Assembly (NCBI GenBank): GCA_029212415.1
Contig: JARGOF010000040.1
Span: forward strand, 1 to 49,228
DNA: 49,228 nucleotides
Source: Rhizobiaceae bacterium
Lineage (GTDB): Bacteria; Pseudomonadota; Alphaproteobacteria; Rhizobiales; Rhizobiaceae
Reading direction: 5' to 3'
The notes beneath the pieces were generated by a model. The model did no database searches. It saw nothing but the letters and a program-made list of their open reading frames with translations, and was not told the origin of the DNA. Each line of letters begins with the position of its first letter. Position 1 is the stretch's first letter. Position numbers and translations under genes: made by a program. Shown here one piece after another: positions 7,766 through 15,597 of this stretch.

Positions 7766-8581
7766 TTAAACAAAAGCCCTGACTATATATTTCCATTTAT
7801 TTTCCGCTGGTATTATTATTGAATTACCATTTTTATTTAGAATAACCTGCCCCTGATTCCCAGTTCTGACGTAAATGTAAACACCATCTTTCCGTATTGA
7901 AATGCCTCGATTGTAATTGCCGTTTGTCGATAGATTCTGATTTATCACAACTATATCATCAACGACATAACCTTGATCGTTGGAAACGCATTTCAAGTCA
8001 ATTTGCACCAATTTGGGCACAGCCCCCAGATTGTGGGCAAGTGTAATCAGACCTCCTTCGTCTATCGTTTGCTCTGGACTTTCATAGTATCCGTTGAAGA
8101 CACCCCCAGCCAAAGCCACGATAGCCTGCTTTACCCTCTGCGCCGTGAATGCTCTTGTGGTTGTCGCCGTTCCTGCTTCTGCTTCGGCCTGGCCAATTGT
8201 TTCAAGTTCGAGTGTGGTTCGCGCATTGGCAGCAGATGGATCGTCAATCAGGGTTCGGCCAAAGGGAGACAAATCAGCCAGGGATGCTGTGCCCGATCCG
8301 GTAAAATATGGCAACCTGTCGGCTGCACTCGTCAATCCGGCAAGGGCAGTCAAATCTGCATTATAGGCCTGTATATCTGTTCCAATTACCAGATTGCATG
8401 CCGTCTTGAACGCTGCAATTGAGGTGACACCGGTGCCGCCGGCAACAACTGGACGTGCCGCATTCAGATCAGCAGCAATATCGTCAATCAGTGTATTGAA
8501 ATGCGCAGACTCGATTTTTGTGCCTGCGGTGGCCATTGCATTCGCCGGCTTTGAATAGACACCTGATCCGTTTCTTGGCAT
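7766..8581 (-). CDS. Phage tail fibre-like protein
   Basis: The 271-residue product starts at MPRNGSGVYSKPANAM (8581). Upstream in-frame methionines up to 8647 add an unlikely extension. The N-terminal part carries features typical of tail-fibre or collar proteins: GTKIESAHFNTLIDDIAADLN (written here in part), PVVAGGTGVTSIAAFKTACN, YNADLTALAGLT and SAANARTTLELETIG. The C-terminal 100 residues are beta-rich and Asn/Gly/Val-rich (LITLAHNLGAVPKLVQIDLK, VYIYVRTGNQGQVIL), resembling a receptor-binding or tip domain. It should attach the virion to the host surface. It is the last morphogenesis gene before the region of surface-glycan enzymes, an arrangement that pairs a receptor binder with genes able to change the receptor. 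Confidence 0.75.
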   Translation of the reverse strand: MPRNGSGVYSKPANAMATAGTKIESAHFNTLIDDIAADLNAARPVVAGGTGVTSIAAFKTACNLVIGTDIQAYNADLTALAGLTSAADRLPYFTGSGTASLADLSPFGRTLIDDPSAANARTTLELETIGQAEAEAGTATTTRAFTAQRVKQAIVALAGGVFNGYYESPEQTIDEGGLITLAHNLGAVPKLVQIDLKCVSNDQGYVVDDIVVINQNLSTNGNYNRGISIRKDGVYIYVRTGNQGQVILNKNGNSIIIPAENKWKYIVRAFV

Positions 8582-8749
8582 CTCCATGACCTCGCTAAAA
8601 ATGGCCCGCATAGACGAGCCTGAATTGGGTTGGTGTCGAAAAGCCAAAGCACAAGTGCATTAGATTTTTCCGACGAGATTTTGGCATAGGCCAGGCAGAA
8701 ATTGAAAACCTGCGCATCACCTCAACAGAAGCAAGACACGTGATGCCAA

Positions 8750-9226
8750 TTAGGATATTTGCCGCGTTTGCCGCTCCAGCAAAGCCTGGAGCACAGCCTT
8801 TTGACCGCCCGTCAAAAATGGGTTTTCGTTGGACGTCGTTTTTGTCTGAGCATCATTGAGCCTATTGGGCACCTGATGTCTGACTGCCTGAGCATTTTGG
8901 CCATGTGTTTGATCCGACATCCCGGTCGCCATCAGTGCCGCCAGTATTTTCTGTTTCGCATCCGCCGTATCATCTGTTTGCAGGGGGATGCGATTGCTCC
9001 CAACTCCACGAGCGAAGGGCCCTGCCTTTACAAGTCCGATCGTCCGGTCACCATGGTAACGCTGTGGAAGCGGCTGGCCAGTTTGCTGGACTCGCGAACC
9101 GTTCTGCGCAGAGCGATAGCCTGGTGTTTCGTGGGCAGCATCTGGTACCTCATACAATTTTTGGCTCTTTCTATTGTAGATGGCAGCAGCCAGAGCTGCT
9201 GGATCGGCGTTTATCCTATCCGACAT
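8750..9226 (-). CDS. Hypothetical phage protein, 158 aa
   Basis: The start is set at MSDRINADPAALAAAIYN (9226), preceded by a good ribosome binding site (AGAAGGA, 7 bp before the ATG). The longer in-frame ORF upstream to 9427 has no such signal. The product is hydrophilic and rich in Gln, Asn and Arg, with no membrane segment. It looks partly disordered (GSRVQQTGQPLPQRYHGD), with a short helical C terminus (TGGQKAVLQALLERQTRQ). No family is recognised. Its place between virion genes and the tail fibre suggests a minor structural or ejection protein. Confidence 0.6.
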   Translation of the reverse strand: MSDRINADPAALAAAIYNRKSQKLYEVPDAAHETPGYRSAQNGSRVQQTGQPLPQRYHGDRTIGLVKAGPFARGVGSNRIPLQTDDTADAKQKILAALMATGMSDQTHGQNAQAVRHQVPNRLNDAQTKTTSNENPFLTGGQKAVLQALLERQTRQIS

Positions 9227-9410
9227 GGAAATGTCCTTCTGATTGTAGTTGCGACATTTTCTCAAACCCGCGCATTGCCTTCGGGGAATTGACAGCATGC
9301 TGGGCACAGATGAATTCGATCGGGCTATCTCCTGCAATCCGAAAGGATAAATCGCTGAAGGCAGCCCACAGGGTATTTTCCGACCTGGAAACGAAAAAGG
9401 GGTAGCCCAT
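9216..9410 (-). CDS. Small phage ORF, 64 aa
   Basis: A frame starting MGYPFFVSRSENTLW at ATG 9410 has a GGGGTGG run just upstream and overlaps the next gene's start by 11 bp, as is usual in this tightly packed late operon. The body (AAFSDLSFRIAGDSPIEFIC, AQHAVNSPKAMRGFEKMSQL) reads like real protein sequence. No family is recognised. It might be a minor virion protein. Coding status is moderately uncertain because of its size. Confidence 0.45.
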   Translation of the reverse strand: MGYPFFVSRSENTLWAAFSDLSFRIAGDSPIEFICAQHAVNSPKAMRGFEKMSQLQSEGHFHVG

Positions 9411-9454
9411 TGGCCACCCCACTGCATGCTGAAACGAAACCTGTTCAGGTCGGA

Positions 9455-9745
9455 TCAAACCCCTTCAAAAATCACTGTCGTGCATTCGGCGTTGGCGTTA
9501 CGAATGGCTTTGATCGGCGCATATTCATCACTGTCCATGAAAGCCCGCGCACTGGCCATGTCCGGAAACTCCAGCAGAACGATGCGGGTGGGTGCCCATA
9601 GTTCCGTCTCCACCAGATCCATCTCCCCTCCCCGGGCGCGATAGATGCCACCATGTTTTTCAACCAGGGGCCGGGCAAGCGCCTTGTAGCCCTCATAGGC
9701 ATCTGCGTCTGTGATTTTCGTGTCAACGATAACATAGGCACTCAT
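9455..9745 (-). CDS. DUF1330 domain protein
   Basis: The 96-residue product starts MSAYVIVDTKITDADAYEGY (9745) and has a strong ribosome binding site (GGAGAGGAG just upstream). It has the DUF1330 layout, a small ferredoxin-like (dimeric alpha/beta barrel) fold: AYVIVDTKITD, YKALARPLVEKHGGIYRARG, RIVLLEFPDMASARAFMDSD, EYAPIKAIRNANAECTTVIF. Such proteins are usually chromosomal and of unknown biochemical role. Here the gene lies inside a phage tail operon in the same orientation, so it looks like a moron or accessory gene picked up from a host. No catalytic role can be assigned. Confidence 0.8.
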   Translation of the reverse strand: MSAYVIVDTKITDADAYEGYKALARPLVEKHGGIYRARGGEMDLVETELWAPTRIVLLEFPDMASARAFMDSDEYAPIKAIRNANAECTTVIFEGV

Positions 9746-9879
9746 GGGATCTCCTCTCCAAAACAATGATTGTTCTTGTGCCACAGCGGCAGATTTTTCT
9801 CCAGCCTGCCCTTTTTCAAAGGATAGGCGCATGCTGGGATAAAAACTGCAAAGCCACTGAGGCTCAAGAACCGTTACCA

Positions 9880-10676
9880 TTAGCCCCCAAGAAGCGATGC
9901 GCCGAGGCCAAACAAGCCACCCAGCAGGTTTTGTCTGGCCTGTTGCTGCTGTTGCCATATGCCCAGCCGCTGATTGTATTCATTGTTGATGATCCCGGCC
10001 GTGTCGGTCGTCGCGATGGTCGGCTGGCCGGTGGCAACATAGTTCGGCTGGCTCACCTGGGATCCGGAAAGCAGAGCCGTGATTTCATTGATCGGCTGAT
10101 TGCGTTCCGCCGTGATCGCATTCTGTCGCTCGAATAGAGATTGCCATAAAGATTGTCGCGCGCATTGGATCTGTTCTGGCTGAATTCGCTCATGGCGCGT
10201 TGATAGGCATCAGAGCCTTGCTTGATCCCCTGATTGGAAAGCCGTGATCCATAATCCTCAAAGGACCTGTCCCATTCGCCATTGAAATCATCAAGATAGT
10301 GATTGTTGATGTAATTGCCGACATTGTCCGATGAGAGATCAATTGGCGATGTCATATAATCATTGAGGAAAGCCGACTGGTCATTGGCAAGCTTTGCCAG
10401 ATTATATTCGGCGCCATCGCTCTGATCCTTGATCGCCTGCTGCGCGCCGGAAAGCGTCTGCGTCGCCGTGAATGTCGGAACCTGATAGGTCTGGCCGGTA
10501 TAGGGATCATTCCAATCATAGGTACCGGTTTGACCATAGGTCAGCGTGCCGTCCGGCGTGATCTGATCAACATTGCCCAAATAGGCATTGGCAATGGCCG
10601 TGCCCAGATTGGTGGAGGTGGATGCTGCCGACGTTTCCCTCGGATCAGGCGGTTGCGGTGCTTTTGCTTTTCCCAT
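9880..10676 (-). pseudogene. Phage virion protein with a frameshift
   Basis: The N-terminal frame starts MGKAKAPQPPDPRETSAAST (10676) and continues in good coding style through DGTLTYGQTGTYDWNDPYTG and AYQRAMSEFSQNRSNARDNL to NLYGNLYS. At about 10132 the downstream continuation is found in another frame: ERQNAITAERNQPINEITAL, LSGSQVSQPNYVATGQPTIA, then DTAGIINNEYNQRLGIWQQQ and a hydrophobic Gly/Leu tail to the TAA at 9880-9882. Adding one base after TAT TC restores a single protein of about 265 residues. This family is common in alphaproteobacterial podovirus-like phages between stabilisation and fibre genes and is presumably an ejected or tail protein. The shift is either a real one-base deletion or a sequence error. 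No slippery heptamer is seen. Confidence 0.7.
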
Positions 10677-11130
10677 GTCGCTGCCTTTCAAATCTGTTTG
10701 ATTTCCAGTCATCGTCCGTCAATGTGTTGATCAGTTCATCCTCGTTGCGGCCGCGCAAACGCGCAATGCAATAGCTTTTGAAACCGTAGGATTTCATGAT
10801 GCGGCGCATGGCTGTGTCGCCAGGGGCCGTACGCAGAACCACCATCTGAACCCCTGTTGTGTCAAAGCAATAGGAGAACATGGCGTGCAGGACACGGCGG
10901 GTAAGCCAGCGTTTGTCCGTTGAAGCCGCCGACATTTCAATCACCCCGCATTCGGGTTGCCAATTGTGAAACACAACAACGGCGATCAATTTGCCCTTGC
11001 GGATGACGCCCATCGTTGTGCAAGAGCCAAAGCTCTTTTCAAGCCCCGGCCATATATGGTTTGCACACCATGCCGCCATCAGCTCTTTGTCCTTCGGGTT
11101 TGCTGCACCGCCCCAGATAATCTCGAACAT
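10645..11130 (-). CDS. GNAT-like acetyltransferase in phage tail operon
   Basis: The 161-residue product starts MFEIIWGGAANPKDKELMAA (11130), with its ATG overlapping the stop of the preceding gene (TGATG). The pattern resembles GNAT-fold acyltransferases seen in podoviruses: MGVIRKGKLIAVVVFHNW, CGVIEMSAASTDKRWLTRRV as central beta strands, then RRVLHAMFSYCFD, and MVVLRTAPGDTAMRRIMKSY with GFKSYCIA as the late motif. The Q/RxxGxG/A acetyl-CoA loop is not clearly present, so activity is unproven. It overlaps the next virion gene by 32 bp. It may modify a virion or host protein during infection. Confidence 0.65.
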   Translation of the reverse strand: MFEIIWGGAANPKDKELMAAWCANHIWPGLEKSFGSCTTMGVIRKGKLIAVVVFHNWQPECGVIEMSAASTDKRWLTRRVLHAMFSYCFDTTGVQMVVLRTAPGDTAMRRIMKSYGFKSYCIARLRGRNEDELINTLTDDDWKSNRFERQRHGKSKSTATA

Positions 11131-12728
11131 CACACCATCACAGAGCCGGTCTCGTAGAGCAGATCCATGCTGACGAGGTTCACATGCGGCGTCGGCGTCA
11201 CGCCTGAAGTGATTTGCAGTTGCGGCGCCACGGCAAAGCCGGTCTTGCCGATCGAGGCCCATTTGATGTTTGTTTCCAGCGAAACGCCGACATCCCAGGT
11301 GGCCTGATCCCACAGGCCGGAATCCCATGTATCGGTGACATAGTCATCCATGGAATTTGGCGGGACCGGCAACTTTACGGCGTAGTTTGCTGATATGGAA
11401 ACACGCGGTCTGACATCACAATCAGCGGTCAGGACTGTGCGGGCGGAATGAACGGTTTTCACAGCGCCGGGGGTTTTCAGGTGATCAAACAGCCCGACAT
11501 AGACAGCCGTATAGGGCAAGCCATCATCCTGCCCCCCGACCTCCATCTGCATGATCCTGCCATCACTGGTGCCAAAATGACCAATGCCGTTGAACAGCGC
11601 CACGCACTGCGTATCCCAGCCGGTATAACGCGACCATGCACCGGTCTCCAGGTTGACCACAAAGCAATTGGCTTGGGTCGTGGCATTGACCACTGGCAGA
11701 GCAACCAAGGCCATATTGTTGGACGGCCATTTCAACACATCCCAAGGCCGGGAGCGCCGCGCACCAACTTCCGCTTTCCATTCCGGTTCAATGGCTCTGG
11801 ACACGGCAGACAGCGACAGGGCGGCTGCATCCTTCTGGATGGCCTGGCTGACCGGCACCATGCCATCTTCGGTGGCAACGATAAGGTCACCCCCGGCTTT
11901 CAACGTCGCATTGAAGCCCATGGGTGGCGTGATGTCGTACACGCCCACCCGGCTCCAGGTGGCAGCGTTTGCCGGATTGGTACCCTCATAAATCGCAACC
12001 TCGCCGGTTGATGAGACAAAGACGCATTTATCGTCAAGGCCGTCGCCACTATCGAGCGACCAGGAACCGCCAAAAAGCAATTCGCCACCGTCTTGGAAGA
12101 TACCATCCAGTGAGAAACTGCCCGCAGTCCCGCCGATGGCATCAACCGGCAGATACCAAACACGCATGGTGCCCTTTTCGACAAAGAACAGGCGGCTGGC
12201 AAACACCCAGACGAATGACAGGCGAGATGTTGCAACACCTTGTATCGCCGGTGACGACGCTGCATTGATTGCTGTCCATGTCGCACCATCAAAAAGCAGA
12301 GCATCGTCTGATCCGTTCACTGCGTACAGATAATTGCCGCCAACCGTGCCCATTTGCACCGTTGCATAGTAACCTGCGGTCTGTCCGGCAACCACAGCTT
12401 CCGGTATCGTATCCGGGTCAACCACAGAGGTTATATCAAAGATTCCTGTCGTGTCGGATGCAAAGAGCAATTCGGCAGTGCCGCTTTTGTAGGCCCACAG
12501 GCTGCTGACGGCACCGGTTGAAATCGTCGCATGTTTACGGCTACCGCCGCGCAGTCGTATGCCGGTACTCATGGGGAAAAAATTATCCAGCACATGCGCC
12601 CCGGCGCGCTGCGATGCCGCCAGGTTTTCATTTCGGATCCACCCCCTGACCGGCGGCGAAAAGGTGCGGGTCCTGGCCTTGGCGCGATTGGTTGCAGGAA
12701 CGGCCACATGCCTCAGGTTGCGTCTCAT
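11130..12728 (-). CDS. P22 gp10-like packaged-DNA stabilisation/tail protein
   Basis: This is a 532-residue, beta-rich protein starting MRRNLRHVAVPATNRAKART. It has repeated Trp/Gly-containing blade-like segments (FDGATWTAINA, RVWYLPVDAIGG, LETGAWSRYTGWDTQCVALF, HFGTSDGRIMQMEVGG). The size and position directly after the adaptor gene match the gp10-type tail-hub proteins that plug the portal of P22-like podoviruses and stabilise packaged DNA. The family assignment rests on gene order and architecture; I do not recall a unique motif. It overlaps the adaptor stop by 4 bp (ATGA), indicating coupled translation. Confidence 0.65.
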   Translation of the reverse strand: MRRNLRHVAVPATNRAKARTRTFSPPVRGWIRNENLAASQRAGAHVLDNFFPMSTGIRLRGGSRKHATISTGAVSSLWAYKSGTAELLFASDTTGIFDITSVVDPDTIPEAVVAGQTAGYYATVQMGTVGGNYLYAVNGSDDALLFDGATWTAINAASSPAIQGVATSRLSFVWVFASRLFFVEKGTMRVWYLPVDAIGGTAGSFSLDGIFQDGGELLFGGSWSLDSGDGLDDKCVFVSSTGEVAIYEGTNPANAATWSRVGVYDITPPMGFNATLKAGGDLIVATEDGMVPVSQAIQKDAAALSLSAVSRAIEPEWKAEVGARRSRPWDVLKWPSNNMALVALPVVNATTQANCFVVNLETGAWSRYTGWDTQCVALFNGIGHFGTSDGRIMQMEVGGQDDGLPYTAVYVGLFDHLKTPGAVKTVHSARTVLTADCDVRPRVSISANYAVKLPVPPNSMDDYVTDTWDSGLWDQATWDVGVSLETNIKWASIGKTGFAVAPQLQITSGVTPTPHVNLVSMDLLYETGSVMV

Positions 12729-13414
12729 GGTTCAATACCCTGTTGATATTCGGTCGTATCTACATCGAGGGCACGACCAAGACGGATCGACCGAGATCCC
12801 TTGTCATCACAGACCAACTGTTCCTTCAGGTGTTCGTATGTATCCATGTCTTCCTGGTAGGCCAGCCCCTTGTTGGCGCGCCACTGCCAGACCATGCCAA
12901 GTTTCAACAACCGTTCGGAAAGCCTGAACACATCATCATCGGCCGTGAATTCGGCTTTGTTTGCGTCAGTCGCAGATGTGACGATGAGCCTGGAAATGTA
13001 GAAATATTGTGCCGTAGCGCTGCTCGCCAGCGCTGGCTTGATATGCAATTGCCCGCCATAAAGGGACCAGGCGCGGGACATCATTCCAAGCGAAGGAAAC
13101 CCCATGCCCAGCCAGGCATCCGTATCCGGCACTGGTGTTAACGCGACCTGTGACGAGGATGACCATAGCTGCGATTTTTTCAACATTCGCCGATAATCCG
13201 AGGGCAAGTCAAAGCTCTCGGTCAATCCATCGCCATTCACCGTCGCAACGTTTTTGAGAACCTGCCAATCATAAGATTGCGCGATCCGTTCAGCCATTTC
13301 ATTGGCGAGTGAGACAAGCTCGATATGTTCGCGTTCTGTTGAGGCCAGTACATCCGTTGGAACGTCAAGCCCCGTCACCTTGCAGACCTCCTGGATGATT
13401 GACAGAATCGTCAT
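12725..13414 (-). CDS. Phage head-tail adaptor protein (gp4-like)
   Basis: The 229-residue product begins TILSIIQEVCKVTGLDVPTD, then HIELVSLANEMAERIAQSYD with WQVLKN. This is the characteristic start of podoviral head-tail adaptor proteins, where an N-terminal helical bundle docks under the portal ring. The middle has TESFDLPSDYRRMLKKSQLW and GGQLHIKPALASSATAQYFY, and the end carries FTADDDVFRLSERLLKLGMV followed by WQWRANKGLAYQEDMDTYEH. All are typical of this adaptor family. It sits between the HhH-like protein (adjacent, 0 bp) and the stabilisation protein (4-bp overlap). Confidence 0.8.
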   Translation of the reverse strand: MTILSIIQEVCKVTGLDVPTDVLASTEREHIELVSLANEMAERIAQSYDWQVLKNVATVNGDGLTESFDLPSDYRRMLKKSQLWSSSSQVALTPVPDTDAWLGMGFPSLGMMSRAWSLYGGQLHIKPALASSATAQYFYISRLIVTSATDANKAEFTADDDVFRLSERLLKLGMVWQWRANKGLAYQEDMDTYEHLKEQLVCDDKGSRSIRLGRALDVDTTEYQQGIEP

Positions 13415-14158
13415 CTAGGCAGCCCTGTCGTGTTTGGCCAAAGCACTGTTCAAAGCATTGGCCCGGCTGACAATGGTGGCATGGCTGCTGAAATGGTGTG
13501 GTTTGTTGCCGCCATTGGCCACAATCCAATTGATGATATCCTCGTCTTTCCAGTCATCAAATGGCGAGGGTGTATCGCTTGCCAAATCGTCGGCAATGGA
13601 GTTTTCCGGCGACACATCCATGCCGTTGGCGATTGCATCCAATTGCTTCTGCAGCGCAGCCATCTGGTCTTTCAGCTCTGCATTTTCACCAACAAGGCGC
13701 GTAACATCGGCAGAACCCGCCGCACATTCAAGCCAGGCCTGTGCCTTGTCCTTCAGTTCTCGCGCGCCCATGCCAAGGCGTTGCAGGTTTGCACCGTCGA
13801 GCGCCACCAGCGCTTCAGCCGAATGGACGTTGAGTGCCTGCAGTTCCTTGACCTTGGCCGCATTGAGGAAGGAAAGCTCGAAAAGCGGCGTACCGCTTCC
13901 CTCAAAAACTGTTCCAGCCTTGAACGCCTCAAACGGTGCCTTGTGCAATTGTGCATAGGTCAGGCGCTGGTTGGTGACCGCATCACGCACCGAACTTTGC
14001 GAATGGGCCGGATTGACCAATACCGATTTCGGATCGCCAGCCACCTGGATTTTCACCATATCAATCTGGTCATAGATCGGTCTGCCCTCCTCGGCCGACT
14101 TGCGTTTGTTTTCGACGGCATCTGTAAAGAAAGAAACATGCAGGTGCGAAAAATCCAT
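13415..14158 (-). CDS. Phage structural-region protein with HhH-like helices
   Basis: The 247-residue product starts MDFSHLHVSFFTDAVENKRK. Residues about 40-110 resemble proteins next to capsid genes in alphaproteobacterial phages (SVRDAVTNQRLTYAQLHKAP, TPLFELSFLNAAKVKELQAL). The segment NVHSAEALVALDGANLQRLG followed by MGARELKDKAQAWLE looks like a helix-hairpin-helix tandem. A coiled coil follows (ENAELKDQMAALQKQLDAIA), then an acidic tail. The role is unknown; position suggests a head-completion or virion-associated protein. It ends exactly where the adaptor gene starts. Confidence 0.65.
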   Translation of the reverse strand: MDFSHLHVSFFTDAVENKRKSAEEGRPIYDQIDMVKIQVAGDPKSVLVNPAHSQSSVRDAVTNQRLTYAQLHKAPFEAFKAGTVFEGSGTPLFELSFLNAAKVKELQALNVHSAEALVALDGANLQRLGMGARELKDKAQAWLECAAGSADVTRLVGENAELKDQMAALQKQLDAIANGMDVSPENSIADDLASDTPSPFDDWKDEDIINWIVANGGNKPHHFSSHATIVSRANALNSALAKHDRAA

Positions 14159-14222
14159 TTCATCAGTCCTTTTGGCGCGCGTGTGAAAACAGCTCAGCGC
14201 ATGAAAACAATTGATTTGTCGG

Positions 14223-14256
14223 AATCAAAAGGGCGACCCGAAAGCCGCCCCTTGAT
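14223..14256 (-). terminator. Inverted-repeat terminator after the decoration gene
   Basis: The 34-bp segment is an interrupted inverted repeat: AATCAA and GGGCG on one side, CGCCC and TTGATT on the other, around an ACCCGAAAGC loop. Read on the minus strand it forms a GC stem closed by a short loop and followed by TTTTGATT, just 17 bp past the decoration gene stop. This fits an intrinsic terminator or attenuator that boosts capsid and decoration expression over the tail genes. Confidence 0.6.
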
Positions 14257-14272
14257 TGTCATCTCGCCATTG

Positions 14273-14545
14273 TCAGGCAGCGGTTTTCTGGATCCAGGCA
14301 TAATCGTTGGCTGCCAAGGCAACACCTGTGCGGTTGGTCCAACTGCCCGCCCCGGCCGCAACGGTCATGGCCGGTTCACTCAAAACAGCCGTTGCATCAT
14401 CGGCGATCGCACCGGTTGCCCTGGCGTAAATGTAATCATGGCCATCATTGCCGCGAACAATTGTGCCAACGGCAAAGGAGGGTGCGGCTTCCACACGCGT
14501 AAAGGCCACGCCCGTCATGTTCTGGTTCACTGAAGTTGCAGTCAT
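14273..14545 (-). CDS. Phage capsid decoration-type protein
   Basis: This 90-residue Ala/Thr/Gly-rich protein starts MTATSVNQNMTGVAFTRVEA. It shows a beta-barrel-like pattern (PSFAVGTIVRGNDGHDYIYA, GAGSWTNRTGVALAANDYAW) typical of small capsid cement or stabilisation proteins encoded directly downstream of the major capsid gene. It is likely to bind the outside of the mature head. The distance to the capsid gene is 14 bp and the ORF is followed by a terminator hairpin, matching a highly expressed capsid-decoration pair. The family is inferred from position and composition. Confidence 0.65.
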   Translation of the reverse strand: MTATSVNQNMTGVAFTRVEAAPSFAVGTIVRGNDGHDYIYARATGAIADDATAVLSEPAMTVAAGAGSWTNRTGVALAANDYAWIQKTAA

Positions 14546-14559
14546 GGTTTTACCCTCCT

Positions 14560-15567
14560 TTAGGCGGCAACATTGCTGTCATGGAGTTTTGCGACATGCA
14601 GCGGATTGTTCAGCGTCAGGTTTCCATAAAAACCGATATGCTGGACAATGGCGTCCTGGTTGACAGGGGCCTGTTTGCCGCCGAATTTCACGAAATTTCG
14701 ATCCGGATGGTAACGGAACCGCAATGCGGAACTGTCCAGAAAGTAGGAGGTGTTGGCTGGCATTGCCGAGCCGATACCGCCTTCCAGCACCACATCGACC
14801 GACTTGCCGGCGCCATAATATTTCAGGTTGGTAAAGCCCAGCTTCCCCAGTTCGTTTTCATCCTGAATCCGCTGGATCGCCGTCATGGCACCTGTATAGG
14901 CAATGTAATGTTCCTGCGAACAGGTGATGCAATCAGGACCCTTGGTGCCACGGCTGCGTTCAATCATCACATTGTCGAAAATCGTCTTGATGGTCGAGGA
15001 CGTGACCTGGGTAATGCCGGAAAAGGCACTGTGGGCATCATAGGACGAGGTCCGCCAGATGGCATTATCGGCGCGTGAAATTCCGCCGTAGGTGCCCGAC
15101 CCCGCAGTGGTCGGAATAGCCAGTTGCAGCCCGCCGATCTGATTGGCGGCCGTACCGTCGGCATGAAGATCTTCGACGAAACGATCGACAAGTTCCTGCT
15201 CCGCCGCGCTGATATGCTCCTCCATGATATCCTTGAGCTGGCTGGCGCCGGAATTCTTCAAGATGTCCTCACCCGAAAGCGTGACCGAGACAGCCGCCAG
15301 TTTCGGCGTGAATTCAGCATCGTTGAACAATTCAGCAGGACTCGGATTGAGATACTGATAGCCGGAGTAACGCGTATAGGTCCCGGATTCATTGTAGAGC
15401 AGCCGTTCCCGGATGGTTGGCCCGGAAAAGGCTTTGAAACCATTTTTCTGCTTCATCAGATAGAGAATGGCGTTGGAATTGGACACAAGGTCCTGATAGC
15501 CTTTTGAGCGGTCTTCCAGCGCCAGCGAAAATGCCTCCTGGAGGCGTTCGTTGCTGTTGAGAGCCAT
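14560..15567 (-). CDS. Phage major capsid protein
   Basis: The 335-residue product starts MALNSNERLQEAFSLALEDR. Recognisable features of an HK97-fold coat protein are the extended N-terminal arm, a loop region LLYNESGTYTRYSGYQYLNP, the long spine-helix segment QLKDIMEEHISAAEQELVDR with FVEDLHADG, and the P/A-domain strands IERSRGTKGPDCITCSQEHY, LKYYGAGKSVDVVLEGGIGS and SYFLDSSALRFRYHPDRNFV. It is flanked by a scaffold-like gene upstream and a decoration gene downstream, the classical order. There is no frameshift or truncation, so the head gene is intact. Confidence 0.85.
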   Translation of the reverse strand: MALNSNERLQEAFSLALEDRSKGYQDLVSNSNAILYLMKQKNGFKAFSGPTIRERLLYNESGTYTRYSGYQYLNPSPAELFNDAEFTPKLAAVSVTLSGEDILKNSGASQLKDIMEEHISAAEQELVDRFVEDLHADGTAANQIGGLQLAIPTTAGSGTYGGISRADNAIWRTSSYDAHSAFSGITQVTSSTIKTIFDNVMIERSRGTKGPDCITCSQEHYIAYTGAMTAIQRIQDENELGKLGFTNLKYYGAGKSVDVVLEGGIGSAMPANTSYFLDSSALRFRYHPDRNFVKFGGKQAPVNQDAIVQHIGFYGNLTLNNPLHVAKLHDSNVAA

Positions 15568-15597
15568 CTTTCAATGACCTTTCATGGTTTGACTGGT

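Noticed and set aside
10120-10140. Programmed -1 frameshift in the virion protein
   Set aside because: No X XXY YYZ slippery sequence or downstream structure is present at the shift, so a mutation or sequence error is more likely.
13430-14533. A 367-codon plus-strand frame opposite the adaptor-capsid region
   Set aside because: It overlaps three minus-strand phage genes with family support and has no recognisable domain or ribosome binding site.
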